Source: Candidatus Omnitrophota bacterium
Lineage (GTDB): Bacteria > Omnitrophota > Gorgyraeia > 2-02-FULL-51-18 > JAGOUK01
Direction of reading: 5' to 3'
Length of the DNA stretch: 6,981 nucleotides
NCBI GenBank assembly: GCA_018061225.1
Contig: JAGOUK010000068.1
Coordinates: forward strand, 1-6,981
This document shows positions 1-6,031 of this stretch, piece after piece. Each line of letters opens with the position of its first letter. Position 1 is the stretch's first letter. The position numbers were made by a program, and so were the translations under genes. Under the pieces are notes generated by a model. The model searched no databases and was not told the origin of the DNA. It saw only the letters and a program-made list of their open reading frames with translations.

Positions 1-981
1 GAGCAGGAGAAAATGAGCAAAGCCCTGAGTGCGGGCAGGCAAAACGTACAGCGACCAGGAATACTCAACGCTCCTGGGCCGTTCGGGTGTGATTTCAAAA
101 GTAGTCTCAATCGCGTCCACCCCAAATCTGCGAAATTGGGCCACATCACCGCGGTAAAGCTCCAGGTATTTGTCCGGCACCATCGCGAAGTAATTGTTCA
201 CCACATCGAATGGGATCCATTGACCGTCGATAAAATTTTCGGACCAAACATGGGTGATATTTTTGGTGCCGACATCCATAATAATACCGCCCACCACGCG
301 CGATGGGATCCCCGCCGCGCGCGACAGAGCGCAAAAGAGCCTCGCCTTACCGCCGCAATCGGCTTCCAGCGCCTTTAGCGTCTCGTCGGCATCCTTGCTG
401 CCCTTTTCGGACTTGTAATGAACTTCGCCCCGGACGAACGCGTAGATCTGCCCGACCGCCTTGGCCATATTCTTGGTGTTGCCGGTGATCTTCCAGAGCG
501 TACGGCGCATTTCGCGGCTTTCGGATTGAATTCCTTTCGAGGGAGCCAGCCAAACCTGAAGCTCATGCGGATAGTCGGCATAGGGGTTGTCAACGATGGT
601 CGCGTCGGGCGGGATTTGATAGCGGTTTTCGAGCAAATGGCAGGAAAAGTTGTACCGGATCTCGCGATCACCCTCAAGCAGCGAAGCCCGCCAAGCGGCC
701 TGACGGTTCTGCGTGCGGGCCCGCTCCTTGATCTCAAGCTGAAACCCTTCGTGATCGAAGTGCTCGTTGTAGATGACCTGACGGGCGTTGTTCTTCGGCA
801 GATACATCTTGATCCGGGTCGGCTGGTCCTTCCCCGCCATCGTGATGTTGATTTGACCATGACGGTAAAGACCCGGCTCCGTTGGAGTCGAGCCCTCGAC
901 ATGGGTGGAGACTTTGATGGCCGTCAAAGAAAGGGCGGCGAGAATCAGAAGAAGCGCGATCAACGAAACACGTTTGTTCAT
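1..981 (-). CDS. Transglutaminase-like cysteine-protease-fold protein, membrane-targeted; 3' end outside window
   Basis: The frame is open for 327 codons from ATG at 981 to the window edge with no stop, so the gene is partial at its C-terminus. Residues 7-22 form a hydrophobic signal or anchor segment after Lys3/Arg4. The transglutaminase core is at about 170-262: Cys209 in 'EADCGGKARLF', His244 in 'ITHVW' and Asp259 in 'IPFDVV', a complete catalytic triad in the usual order and spacing. Residues 30-150 are probably a beta-rich extracytoplasmic domain. The last visible residues, about 310-327 ('LYVLPARTQGFAHFLLL'), turn hydrophobic. Known related families fuse a periplasmic, often inactive, transglutaminase to seven transmembrane helices, and I infer that this protein may continue that way. 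A GGAG at 989-992 lies 7 nt before the ATG and supports this start. It is divergent from the lipoprotein gene at 1101. The fold call is firm; substrate and reaction (amide cleavage or crosslinking) are unknown. Confidence 0.85.
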   Translation of the reverse strand, partial: MNKRVSLIALLLILAALSLTAIKVSTHVEGSTPTEPGLYRHGQINITMAGKDQPTRIKMYLPKNNARQVIYNEHFDHEGFQLEIKERARTQNRQAAWRASLLEGDREIRYNFSCHLLENRYQIPPDATIVDNPYADYPHELQVWLAPSKGIQSESREMRRTLWKITGNTKNMAKAVGQIYAFVRGEVHYKSEKGSKDADETLKALEADCGGKARLFCALSRAAGIPSRVVGGIIMDVGTKNITHVWSENFIDGQWIPFDVVNNYFAMVPDKYLELYRGDVAQFRRFGVDAIETTFEITPERPRSVEYSWSLYVLPARTQGFAHFLLL

Positions 982-1016
982 TTAGATGCTCCGGGACCTC
1001 GGTTATAAAAATCCCT

Positions 1017-1022
1017 ATTATA
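1017..1022 (-). promoter_or_regulatory. Candidate -10 box for the transglutaminase-like gene
   Basis: Read on the minus strand this is a perfect TATAAT hexamer. It would start transcription near 1010 and give a leader of about 30 nt containing the GGAG ribosome site. A TTGAAA at 1037-1042 is only 14 bp upstream, too close for a standard sigma-70 -35, so the -35 is uncertain. Confidence 0.4.
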
Positions 1023-1089
1023 CTTGAATTCGCAAGTTTCAACGCTTCCCGCGGGAGCGGCCAAATTAGCGCCGCGATTCCAAAAAAGC

Positions 1090-1095
1090 TATAAT
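1090..1095 (+). promoter_or_regulatory. Candidate -10 box giving a leaderless lipoprotein mRNA
   Basis: A perfect TATAAT ends 5 nt before the ATG at 1101. With usual spacing the first transcribed base would be at or next to the A of the start codon. No Shine-Dalgarno is visible between about 1075 and 1100 (the bases just before ATG are CCCCC), which fits leaderless translation. The -35 is weak: at best TTAGCG at 1066-1071 with an 18-bp spacer. Confidence 0.45.
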
Positions 1096-1100
1096 CCCCC

Positions 1101-2714
1101 ATGCTCAAACGCTCTCAAAGCTCCATTCTTTGTGCAGTTCTATTGCTTTTGACGCTTTCACTGACCAGCTGCCTCAAATCGCCTTCTTCACCCATCCCAA
1201 CCAACAGGGATTTGCGCCAATCGGCCCTGGATTTTGTCCGCCAATCCCTGATGACCGAGGGGTCGGCTCCAAAACTTTCGATGGAGCCGCCCAAAGGACC
1301 TTGGACCGTAACCCTGAAGAGCTATGCTCCCGGCCAATTAGTCACCTCCGTCCAGACCCGTTCCGCTGAGCTCGGCAAGGCGCTGCGCCAGGCGGTAATG
1401 GGCGCCCAGCGGGCTGGGCTGGCCGATCCAGCCGCCGCGCAAGCCGCACGACTCGTGCTCCAGGTGTCCCCGAAGGCGGATACCGTGATCCGTGCCGTCG
1501 AGTTCCATGGAAGCGCGCTTGAAGGACTGCCCTCCGACCGCGTGGCCGTGCGAACCATCGACCAAGAAATGATCCGCCGCAAAGCCCTGGATGCAAAGCA
1601 TTACCTGCTCGGGATCATGGACCCCGTTTATGGAGGGTTCGCCAAAAAATATGACGCACTTCAGGACAGGACCGAATCGCGCGTTCGGACTATCTATTCC
1701 GCGTCCGCTCTCTGGACACTGCTCAGACTCCAAGACCTGGAAGCGACCCCGGAAATGCAGGCAGCCATCAACCGTGTTACCGACTTCCTGCTCTCCATGC
1801 AGGTTTCCGAGGGCCGTCACCGCGGCGCTTTTTATTATTCTAAAAAAATAAAGACCGGCATCCCTCAAGAACTGCTGGTGGTGGGCACCGCCTCAAAAAC
1901 GATTTTTACGCTTTTAGAATTGCGCCGCAGAACCGGCGAGACGCGCTTCTTGGACGCTGCCGTTCTGGCGGGTGATTGGCTGCTAAGCGCTCAGGATGAG
2001 GCCGGCGTGGTGACTTCGACTTACCGGTTAAAGGATGGCGTTTGGATTCCAAGCACGCGGTTCTCAACGCTGTATCACGGCCAAGTCCTATCGGCATTTT
2101 CCCGACTCTACACGGTGACGCGGGACGAACGATACCGGGCCGGCGCCTCCAAACTCGCAGCCATGCTCATCAAGCGCGCGCAAGATCAGAATTACTTTTT
2201 ACGTGACGATTACCGTCTCTCAGGGGACCCCGTGCCGACCAGTTGGGGTGTCATGTCTCTATTTGACTACCACCGGACCACCGACGACGCGGAAGCGCGG
2301 GACACCCTTCTCAAGCTAGCGGCTTCGCTCATGGACCGGCAGCATAAAGACCAGGAAGATATTTTTAATCTCGGCCGATTCGAAGGATCGACGGCGTCCA
2401 GCGGCAACGGCTGGATCAATGAAGTTTTTTCGGAGGTGTATCTCTATGGGCAAAAGCACGGCTGGGATCCGGAACCTTTGAATCAGATTCGAGTCTCCAT
2501 CCTACAGGTCACCCGATGGCTGATTCAGAACACTTATTCGGAAGCCAACACCTACGCGGTCAAAAATCCCTCCCGCGCCATCGGCGGCCTGATCCGCAAT
2601 TATTCCGAAGCCGCCGTCCGCACAGATGCCGTCTGCCACGGCGTGAACGGCTATCTCAATATGCTGGAAGAATGGCCCGAAGGTCCCCTGCTGGACATAC
2701 CCGAACGCTCCTGA
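1101..2714 (+). CDS. Secreted lipoprotein with alpha/alpha-toroid domain and possible AMMECR1-like N-terminal domain
   Basis: This is a 537-aa protein with a lipoprotein signal: Lys3/Arg4, a hydrophobic stretch at 9-22 and the lipobox LTSC, giving lipidated Cys24. Residues of about 36-130 have the order of an AMMECR1 domain: a helix ('SALDFVRQSL'), 'GPWTVTLKS', a second helix ('ELGKALRQAV') and the strand 'ARLVLQVS'. The family's RGCIG-type motif is missing, so this is a tentative inference. Residues of about 160-525 are repeated helical hairpins, such as 'YSASALWTLLRLQDL', 'GTASKTIFTLLELRRRTGE', 'STLYHGQVLSAFSRLY' and 'SWGVMSLFDYHRTT', ending in 'RTDAVCHGVNGYL'. That pattern is typical of (alpha/alpha)6 barrels such as sugar epimerases, glycosidases and LanC-like proteins. 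No specific enzyme can be named. The ATG is fixed by the signal peptide. It is divergent from the transglutaminase gene and convergent with pilT, 23 bp away. Confidence 0.85.
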   Translation: MLKRSQSSILCAVLLLLTLSLTSCLKSPSSPIPTNRDLRQSALDFVRQSLMTEGSAPKLSMEPPKGPWTVTLKSYAPGQLVTSVQTRSAELGKALRQAVMGAQRAGLADPAAAQAARLVLQVSPKADTVIRAVEFHGSALEGLPSDRVAVRTIDQEMIRRKALDAKHYLLGIMDPVYGGFAKKYDALQDRTESRVRTIYSASALWTLLRLQDLEATPEMQAAINRVTDFLLSMQVSEGRHRGAFYYSKKIKTGIPQELLVVGTASKTIFTLLELRRRTGETRFLDAAVLAGDWLLSAQDEAGVVTSTYRLKDGVWIPSTRFSTLYHGQVLSAFSRLYTVTRDERYRAGASKLAAMLIKRAQDQNYFLRDDYRLSGDPVPTSWGVMSLFDYHRTTDDAEARDTLLKLAASLMDRQHKDQEDIFNLGRFEGSTASSGNGWINEVFSEVYLYGQKHGWDPEPLNQIRVSILQVTRWLIQNTYSEANTYAVKNPSRAIGGLIRNYSEAAVRTDAVCHGVNGYLNMLEEWPEGPLLDIPERS

Positions 2715-2737
2715 CCCCCGCTTCGCCCGAACCCTGA

Positions 2738-3838
2738 TCAGGAATCAAGAGGATCTTCAGCGACCGCCACCTTGATCCCGGCATGCAAATACTTCTGCCG
2801 CATCTCCTGGCGGTCGATCGCGCGCACCATGCCCTCCTCGGCCGATATGATGCCGGCCATCACCAGGCTCAACAGCGCGTCATTGAGCGACTGCATCCCC
2901 AGGGCTTTTCCGGTCTGAATGGCGCTGTAGATCTGATGGGTCTTGCCGTCCCGAATATTGGCGGAGATGGCCGAATTGACGATGAGTATCTCCTGCGCGG
3001 CGACGCGGCCTTTGCCGATGCGTTTGCACAACGTCTGGGAGATGACCCCCCTGAGAGACTCGGCCAGCATCGTGCGGATCTGGCGCTGCCGGTCCGCCGG
3101 AAACTGATCCACAATGCGGTTGACGGTGGAACCCGCGGTGGTCGTATGGAGCGTCGCAAAAACCAAATGCCCTGTTTCGGCCGTTTCGATCGCGATTTCG
3201 ACCGTCTCAAGATCGCGCAATTCACCGACCAGTACGATGTCAGGATCTTCACGGAGGGCGGCCCGCAGAGCTTTTTTGAAGCTCTCGGTGTGGCGATGCA
3301 CCTCACGCTGATTCACGAGGCATTTCTTGTTGGTGTAGACGAATTCGACAGGATCCTCGATGGTGATGATATGTTCGTCACGCGTGGAATTCACCTGGTC
3401 GATCATCGCGGCCAATGTCGTCGACTTACCGCTTCCCGTTGGGCCCGTGACCAGCACCAGGCCTTTTTGAAGCGTGCAGAGATCGAGGATTGCCTTGGGC
3501 AGATTCAAATCCGAGGCAGTCGGAATTTTGGACGGGATTAAGCGAAAAACTCCTCCCGTCCCTCTCAGTTCCTCAAAATAGTTGGCGCGGAAGCGTCCCA
3601 CACCCTCAAGCGGATAGGCAAAGTCCGTGTCGTGGATCTCATTGAATTCCTTCCAATTGGATTCCGGCGCGATCTCCATGAGGTGTTTGCGGGCCTCATC
3701 GGGCGGCGTCACCGGAAACCCCTCTATGATCTTCATGGAACCATCGACACGGTACATCGGCGGCAGCCCCGATGAAAAGTGCAAATCAGACGCGCCCGCT
3801 TCTTTGACCTTGGTGAGCAATTGATCCAGCCATGCCAT
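2738..3838 (-). CDS. pilT: Type IV pilus retraction ATPase PilT
   Basis: This 366-aa protein is close to the usual PilT length of about 345-370. The hexameric cytoplasmic ATPase drives pilus disassembly and hence twitching motility. The N-terminal PAS-like domain, about 1-110, starts with 'WLDQLLTKVKEAGASDLHF'. The RecA-like core carries Walker A GPTGSGKST (132-140), the Asp box IITIEDP (157-163), Walker B 'LREDPDIVLVGELRDLET' (about 195-212) and the His box GHLVFATLH (223-231). The C-terminal helical domain includes 'GMQSLNDALL'. The start is ATG at 3838 because AGGGAG (3847-3852) lies 8 nt upstream and the protein begins like other PilT proteins. The frame is open further upstream, but that stretch overlaps the dehydrogenase gene and is not coding. 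It follows that gene by 16 bp, so they are probably cotranscribed. PilU is the main alternative; no pilB or pilC is visible. Confidence 0.95.
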   Translation of the reverse strand: MAWLDQLLTKVKEAGASDLHFSSGLPPMYRVDGSMKIIEGFPVTPPDEARKHLMEIAPESNWKEFNEIHDTDFAYPLEGVGRFRANYFEELRGTGGVFRLIPSKIPTASDLNLPKAILDLCTLQKGLVLVTGPTGSGKSTTLAAMIDQVNSTRDEHIITIEDPVEFVYTNKKCLVNQREVHRHTESFKKALRAALREDPDIVLVGELRDLETVEIAIETAETGHLVFATLHTTTAGSTVNRIVDQFPADRQRQIRTMLAESLRGVISQTLCKRIGKGRVAAQEILIVNSAISANIRDGKTHQIYSAIQTGKALGMQSLNDALLSLVMAGIISAEEGMVRAIDRQEMRQKYLHAGIKVAVAEDPLDS

Positions 3839-3846
3839 TTGAATGT

Positions 3847-3852
3847 CTCCCT
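3847..3852 (-). promoter_or_regulatory. Ribosome binding site that fixes the pilT start
   Basis: On the minus strand this reads AGGGAG, 8 nt before the ATG at 3838. It sits in the 16-bp gap after the dehydrogenase stop codon and rules out the longer upstream reading frame as the pilT start. Confidence 0.7.
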
Positions 3853-3854
3853 TT

Positions 3855-5270
3855 TTACAAGCCCATTTCGGCATAGGTGCGGGCGATCTTCTCGATCGCG
3901 ACCATGAACGCCGCTGTCCGGATATCATTGACGCCCGCGGTGCGGGAACGGACCTCGCGGATCTCCTGATATGCAATCCGCATCGTGTCGTCGAGCCCGG
4001 ACCGCACCAGGTCCAGTTCGTCCGCGCCCTTAAAGATCTCCTTGCGAAGCTTGATGGGAACCATTTGATCCGTGACGGCCTCAAGCGCCTCAATGAATGC
4101 CAGTCCACGGTTCTCGTGATAACGGCGGTCCATGCGCCCAAAGCGGATATGCGAAATATTCTTGATCCACTCAAAGTATGAGACAGTCACGCCGCCGGCA
4201 TTGAGATAAAAGTCCGGGATCACTGATATCCCTTTTTCTTTAAGGATCTGATCGGCCTCGTAGGTGACCGGGCCGTTAGCTGCCTCGGCAATTAGCTTTG
4301 CTTTAATCCTCGCGGCGTTCTTGGACGTGATCTGATTCTCAAGCGCCGCGGGAATCAGGATATCGCATTCCATCTCAAGCGCCTTTAGGCCGTCCGTCTC
4401 GATTTTACCTCCGGGAAAGTTCAACACACTTCCGGTTGCTTTGATGTATTGAGCCAGCTCCTCAATGTTAATCCCCGCATCATTGATGACGGCGCCGTCC
4501 CGCTCGATGACAGCGATGATTTTTACACCGTCCTCTTCAGACAGAAATTTGGCCGCGTGATAACCGACATTTCCCAATCCCTGAACAACCACTCGCTTGC
4601 CCTCAAGGTCCCCCTGCAGGCCCGCCCGCTTGATATCCTCCGCGTGCCTAAAAAATTCCCTCAGTCCATATTGAACCCCGCGGCCGGTCGCCTCGTTCCG
4701 CCCGGCGATACCGCCTTGCGATACCGGTTTGCCGGTGACACACGCGACCGCGTTGATATCATCCGGGTGTAGATTCCGGTAAGTGTCGGCGATCCAGGCC
4801 ATTTCACGGGGACCCGTCCCCATATCCGGAGCAGGAACGTTGAGACTCGGACTGATGTACCCCTTCTTAATCAGCTCCGTGGCAAAGCGCCGCGTGATCC
4901 GCTCCATCTGCTCTTCCGAAAATTCCTTTGGGTTGATGCACAGACCGCCCTTGGATCCGCCGAACGGCACATTGACCAGCGCGCATTTGTAAGTCATGAG
5001 CGCGGCGAGGGCTTCCACCTCGTCTTGATTCACATTAGGGGAATAACGAATCCCCCCCTTAACCGGCATCCGATGCTCGCTATGGACGGCTCTCCATCCA
5101 TGAAAAACCCGATAACCCTCCCTAAATTGCACCGGAAAACTAACCTTGTAAACCGATCGGCATGACTTCATCATCGCCGGCAGCCCAGACGGCAGGTCGA
5201 GGTAAGAAATCGCCTTATCAAGCATAAGGTTCACACCGTCACGAAATGTAGAGTCGGGCTTAACTGTCAT
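3855..5270 (-). CDS. Glu/Leu/Phe/Val dehydrogenase (glutamate dehydrogenase family)
   Basis: This is a 471-aa protein from ATG 5270. The family interconverts an amino acid and its 2-oxo acid with NAD(P)+, releasing or fixing ammonia in the cytoplasm. The substrate-binding region has PVKGGIRYSP (69-78, Lys71), 'TYKCALVNVPFGGSKGG' with Lys95 and the likely catalytic Lys107, and PAPDMGTG (146-153, Asp149). The Rossmann domain has GLGNVG (231-236) after 'KRVVVQ'. NAGGVTVSYFEW (357-368) carries the family's conserved serine, Ser364. All catalytic positions are intact. Glutamate is the likeliest substrate from overall likeness to GDH; cofactor choice was not determined. An in-frame ATG at 5333 would add 21 residues in AT-rich DNA that do not look like the family N-terminus. 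ATG 5270 has GGGGG (5275-5279) 4 nt before it and a -10-like box at 5290-5295, so I prefer it. It is first in an operon with pilT. Confidence 0.93.
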   Translation of the reverse strand: MTVKPDSTFRDGVNLMLDKAISYLDLPSGLPAMMKSCRSVYKVSFPVQFREGYRVFHGWRAVHSEHRMPVKGGIRYSPNVNQDEVEALAALMTYKCALVNVPFGGSKGGLCINPKEFSEEQMERITRRFATELIKKGYISPSLNVPAPDMGTGPREMAWIADTYRNLHPDDINAVACVTGKPVSQGGIAGRNEATGRGVQYGLREFFRHAEDIKRAGLQGDLEGKRVVVQGLGNVGYHAAKFLSEEDGVKIIAVIERDGAVINDAGINIEELAQYIKATGSVLNFPGGKIETDGLKALEMECDILIPAALENQITSKNAARIKAKLIAEAANGPVTYEADQILKEKGISVIPDFYLNAGGVTVSYFEWIKNISHIRFGRMDRRYHENRGLAFIEALEAVTDQMVPIKLRKEIFKGADELDLVRSGLDDTMRIAYQEIREVRSRTAGVNDIRTAAFMVAIEKIARTYAEMGL

Positions 5271-5289
5271 GAGACCCCCAATATGAGTT

Positions 5290-5295
5290 ACTATA
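5290..5295 (-). promoter_or_regulatory. Candidate -10 box for the dehydrogenase-pilT operon
   Basis: The minus strand reads TATAGT, one mismatch from consensus, and would start transcription near 5283, about 13 nt before ATG 5270. That would exclude the in-frame ATG at 5333. No good -35 sits at the right distance. A perfect TTGACA at 5366-5371 lies further upstream but has only a poor TTAGAC partner at 5343-5348, so the promoter position is open. Confidence 0.3.
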
Positions 5296-5444
5296 GAACT
5301 ACTTCTATTATCAATAATAATCATTTCTATCATTTAATCAAGGTCTAACTGATAAATAAATCCAATGTCAAATTACACGGAAAGCTTGAATAAAAATCTC
5401 ACAAAATGGCCTGTTAGCTCATTTTTGATTACTATTACTTAATT

Positions 5445-5450
5445 TATAAT
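5445..5450 (+). promoter_or_regulatory. Candidate -10 box for the leader RNA and small ORF
   Basis: A perfect TATAAT in AT-rich DNA would start a transcript near 5457 and give a leader of roughly 280 nt before the ORF at 5739. Possible -35 matches are weak: TTTTGA at 5423-5428 with a 16-bp spacer, or TTGATT at 5425-5430 with a 14-bp spacer. Confidence 0.35.
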
Positions 5451-5544
5451 ACATTTGTTACTTGATAAAAATCCTCCCATGCCCTAGACTTGAACTTCGG
5501 ATTAACAAATGAAGCAGACAACACTTAAACACAACACGACCGTA

Positions 5545-5577
5545 GCGCTCCGCCGTTATCAAACGGCGGCTATGCGC
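5545..5577 (+). other. Stable stem-loop in the leader
   Basis: CCGCCGTT (5550-5557) pairs perfectly with AACGGCGG (5562-5569) around the 4-nt loop ATCA. A second short pairing, GCGC 5545-5548 with GCGC 5574-5577, can extend it across an internal loop. No T-run follows on the plus strand, so it is not a standard terminator for rightward transcription. It may be part of a folded leader RNA or an sRNA, or a protein-binding palindrome. Confidence 0.6.
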
Positions 5578-5615
5578 TTTGTTGCCATGTGCCATAAAGG
5601 CATTTGGCCTCAATC

Positions 5616-5685
5616 GGTGGGTTGTGCAGGAGGAAGTCTCGTAAGGTAGTCGCCCGGTCCTAAAAAAGATTCCACACAACCCACC
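5616..5685 (+). promoter_or_regulatory. Candidate antiterminator stem of an attenuator
   Basis: GGTGGGTTGTG (5616-5626) is perfectly complementary to CACAACCCACC (5675-5685). Inside this stem GGAA/TTCC (5632-5635 with 5670-5673 region) may extend the pairing with bulges. The right arm contains all of AACCCACC (5678-5685), the 5' arm of the terminator at 5678-5711, so the two structures exclude each other. This arises because GGTGGGTT occurs twice, at 5616-5623 and 5700-5707. The segment between the arms could be a ligand-, protein- or tRNA-sensing region. I compared it by eye with familiar riboswitch consensus motifs and the T-box and found no match. Confidence 0.5.
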
Positions 5686-5711
5686 AACCCTTCGGGGTCG
5701 GTGGGTTTTTT
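5678..5711 (+). terminator. Rho-independent terminator upstream of the small ORF
   Basis: AACCCACC (5678-5685) pairs with GGTGGGTT (5700-5707). After one A/C mismatch, ACCC (5687-5690) pairs with GGGT (5695-5698), closed by a C(TTCG)G tetraloop at 5691-5694. A T-run (5706-5711, then A and four more T) follows at once. This is a textbook intrinsic terminator for rightward transcription. It lies only 27 bp before the ATG of the next ORF, so it ends either a leader (attenuation) or a separate small RNA. Confidence 0.88.
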
Positions 5712-5726
5712 ATTTTCGTCAACAAC

Positions 5727-5734
5727 AAGGAGGT
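5727..5734 (+). promoter_or_regulatory. Consensus Shine-Dalgarno of the 70-codon ORF
   Basis: AAGGAGGT is the full consensus, ending 4 nt before ATG 5739. It is the strongest ribosome site in the window and the main reason to accept this short ORF as a gene. It lies downstream of the terminator, so translation needs read-through or another promoter. Confidence 0.8.
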
Positions 5735-5738
5735 CCAT

Positions 5739-5951
5739 ATGAAGTCGATTACAAGAACCGCGCGGTCGGTTCGCGGCGTAAAAAGCGCCTATCACCCGGT
5801 CGCGCTCACATCCCTGCTCTACCTGCGGGAGGCCCTGTTTCGGGAGGAGTATGAAAAGTGCTCGGAGCTGATCGGGATCGCGAGGGAGTTCGGCGCGCGG
5901 GAGTCGGAGATCGGGTACTTACTGGAAGACCCCAGACGCGTGCCCGGATAA
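5739..5951 (+). CDS. Small hypothetical protein, 70 aa, behind an attenuator-like leader
   Basis: I do not recognise this protein. The N-terminal 17 residues are basic ('MKSITRTARSVRGVKSAY'), with no signal peptide or membrane segment. Residues of about 20-55 look like two amphipathic helices: 'ALTSLLYLREALFREEYEKC', then 'SELIGIAREFGARESEIGYL'. The tail 'LEDPRRVPG' is probably disordered. It has one cysteine (Cys41) and no metal-binding pair. A full consensus Shine-Dalgarno 4 nt before the ATG, ordinary helical protein composition and a dedicated leader with a terminator all argue that it is real. No second gene follows on this strand; a 26-bp perfect hairpin begins 19 bp after the stop, and the next gene is convergent. 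A small cytoplasmic RNA- or protein-binding helical protein is conceivable, but that is speculation. Confidence 0.65.
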   Translation: MKSITRTARSVRGVKSAYHPVALTSLLYLREALFREEYEKCSELIGIAREFGARESEIGYLLEDPRRVPG

Positions 5952-5970
5952 CCGAGCTCGACCTCGTGCT

Positions 5971-6031
5971 GGCGGAAGCCGGTATCTGTGTTGCGGGACC
6001 GCTCGCCGCAACACAGATACCGGCTTCCGCC
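5971..6031. repeat. 26-bp perfect inverted repeat (long hairpin)
   Basis: The left arm 5971-5996 and right arm 6006-6031 are perfectly complementary over 26 bp, with a 9-nt loop, GACCGCTCG. The arms begin GGCGGAAGCCGG and end with its complement CCGGCTTCCGCC. No T-run follows in either direction, so it is not a normal intrinsic terminator, although its place between convergent genes would suit a transcription barrier or mRNA stabiliser. The shape also fits a miniature palindromic element dispersed in the genome. No transposase or target-site duplication was seen. Confidence 0.85.

Larger units (their letters stand above)
5334..5615. other. AT-rich intergenic region, divergent promoters and start of a leader RNA
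   Basis: No coding region is supported here; the short open frames have no credible starts or protein-like composition. The left part, to about 5540, is clearly richer in A and T than the flanking genes, as expected for a promoter region serving the dehydrogenase operon leftwards and the 70-codon ORF rightwards. The right part holds a stable hairpin at 5545-5577, followed by the attenuator-like segment starting at 5616. Confidence 0.6.

Noticed and set aside
418..1008. Plus-strand open frame of 196 codons opposite the transglutaminase gene
   Set aside because: It is antisense to a frame with a clear catalytic triad and signal peptide, and its own translation has no recognisable domain or ribosome site.
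2733..2742. CCTGATCAGG palindrome between the convergent lipoprotein and pilT genes
   Set aside because: It is only 10 bp, has no loop or T-run and includes the pilT stop codon, so it is not a credible terminator.
2783..3541. Plus-strand open frame of 252 codons opposite pilT
   Set aside because: It is the complementary shadow of the Walker and His-box coding sequence; composition and start context do not support a gene.
3839..4174. In-frame upstream extension that would make PilT 478 aa
   Set aside because: The added 112 residues overlap the dehydrogenase gene in another frame and have shadow composition rich in Arg and Ser. PilT's own N-terminus and an AGGGAG site mark ATG 3838.
5408..5421. 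GGCCTGTTAGCTCA resembles the 5' end of a tRNA
   Set aside because: The following sequence is AT-rich and cannot form D-, anticodon or T-arms; 14 nt of likeness is within chance.
5480..5515. Minus-strand TTCAAGT resembles a tRNA T-loop
   Set aside because: The 5-bp flanks do not pair and no anticodon arm or acceptor stem is present.
5627..5674. GGAGGAAGTC-like string recalling the RNase P P4 region
   Set aside because: The other conserved RNase P elements, including the 3' P4 partner, are absent and the region is far too short.
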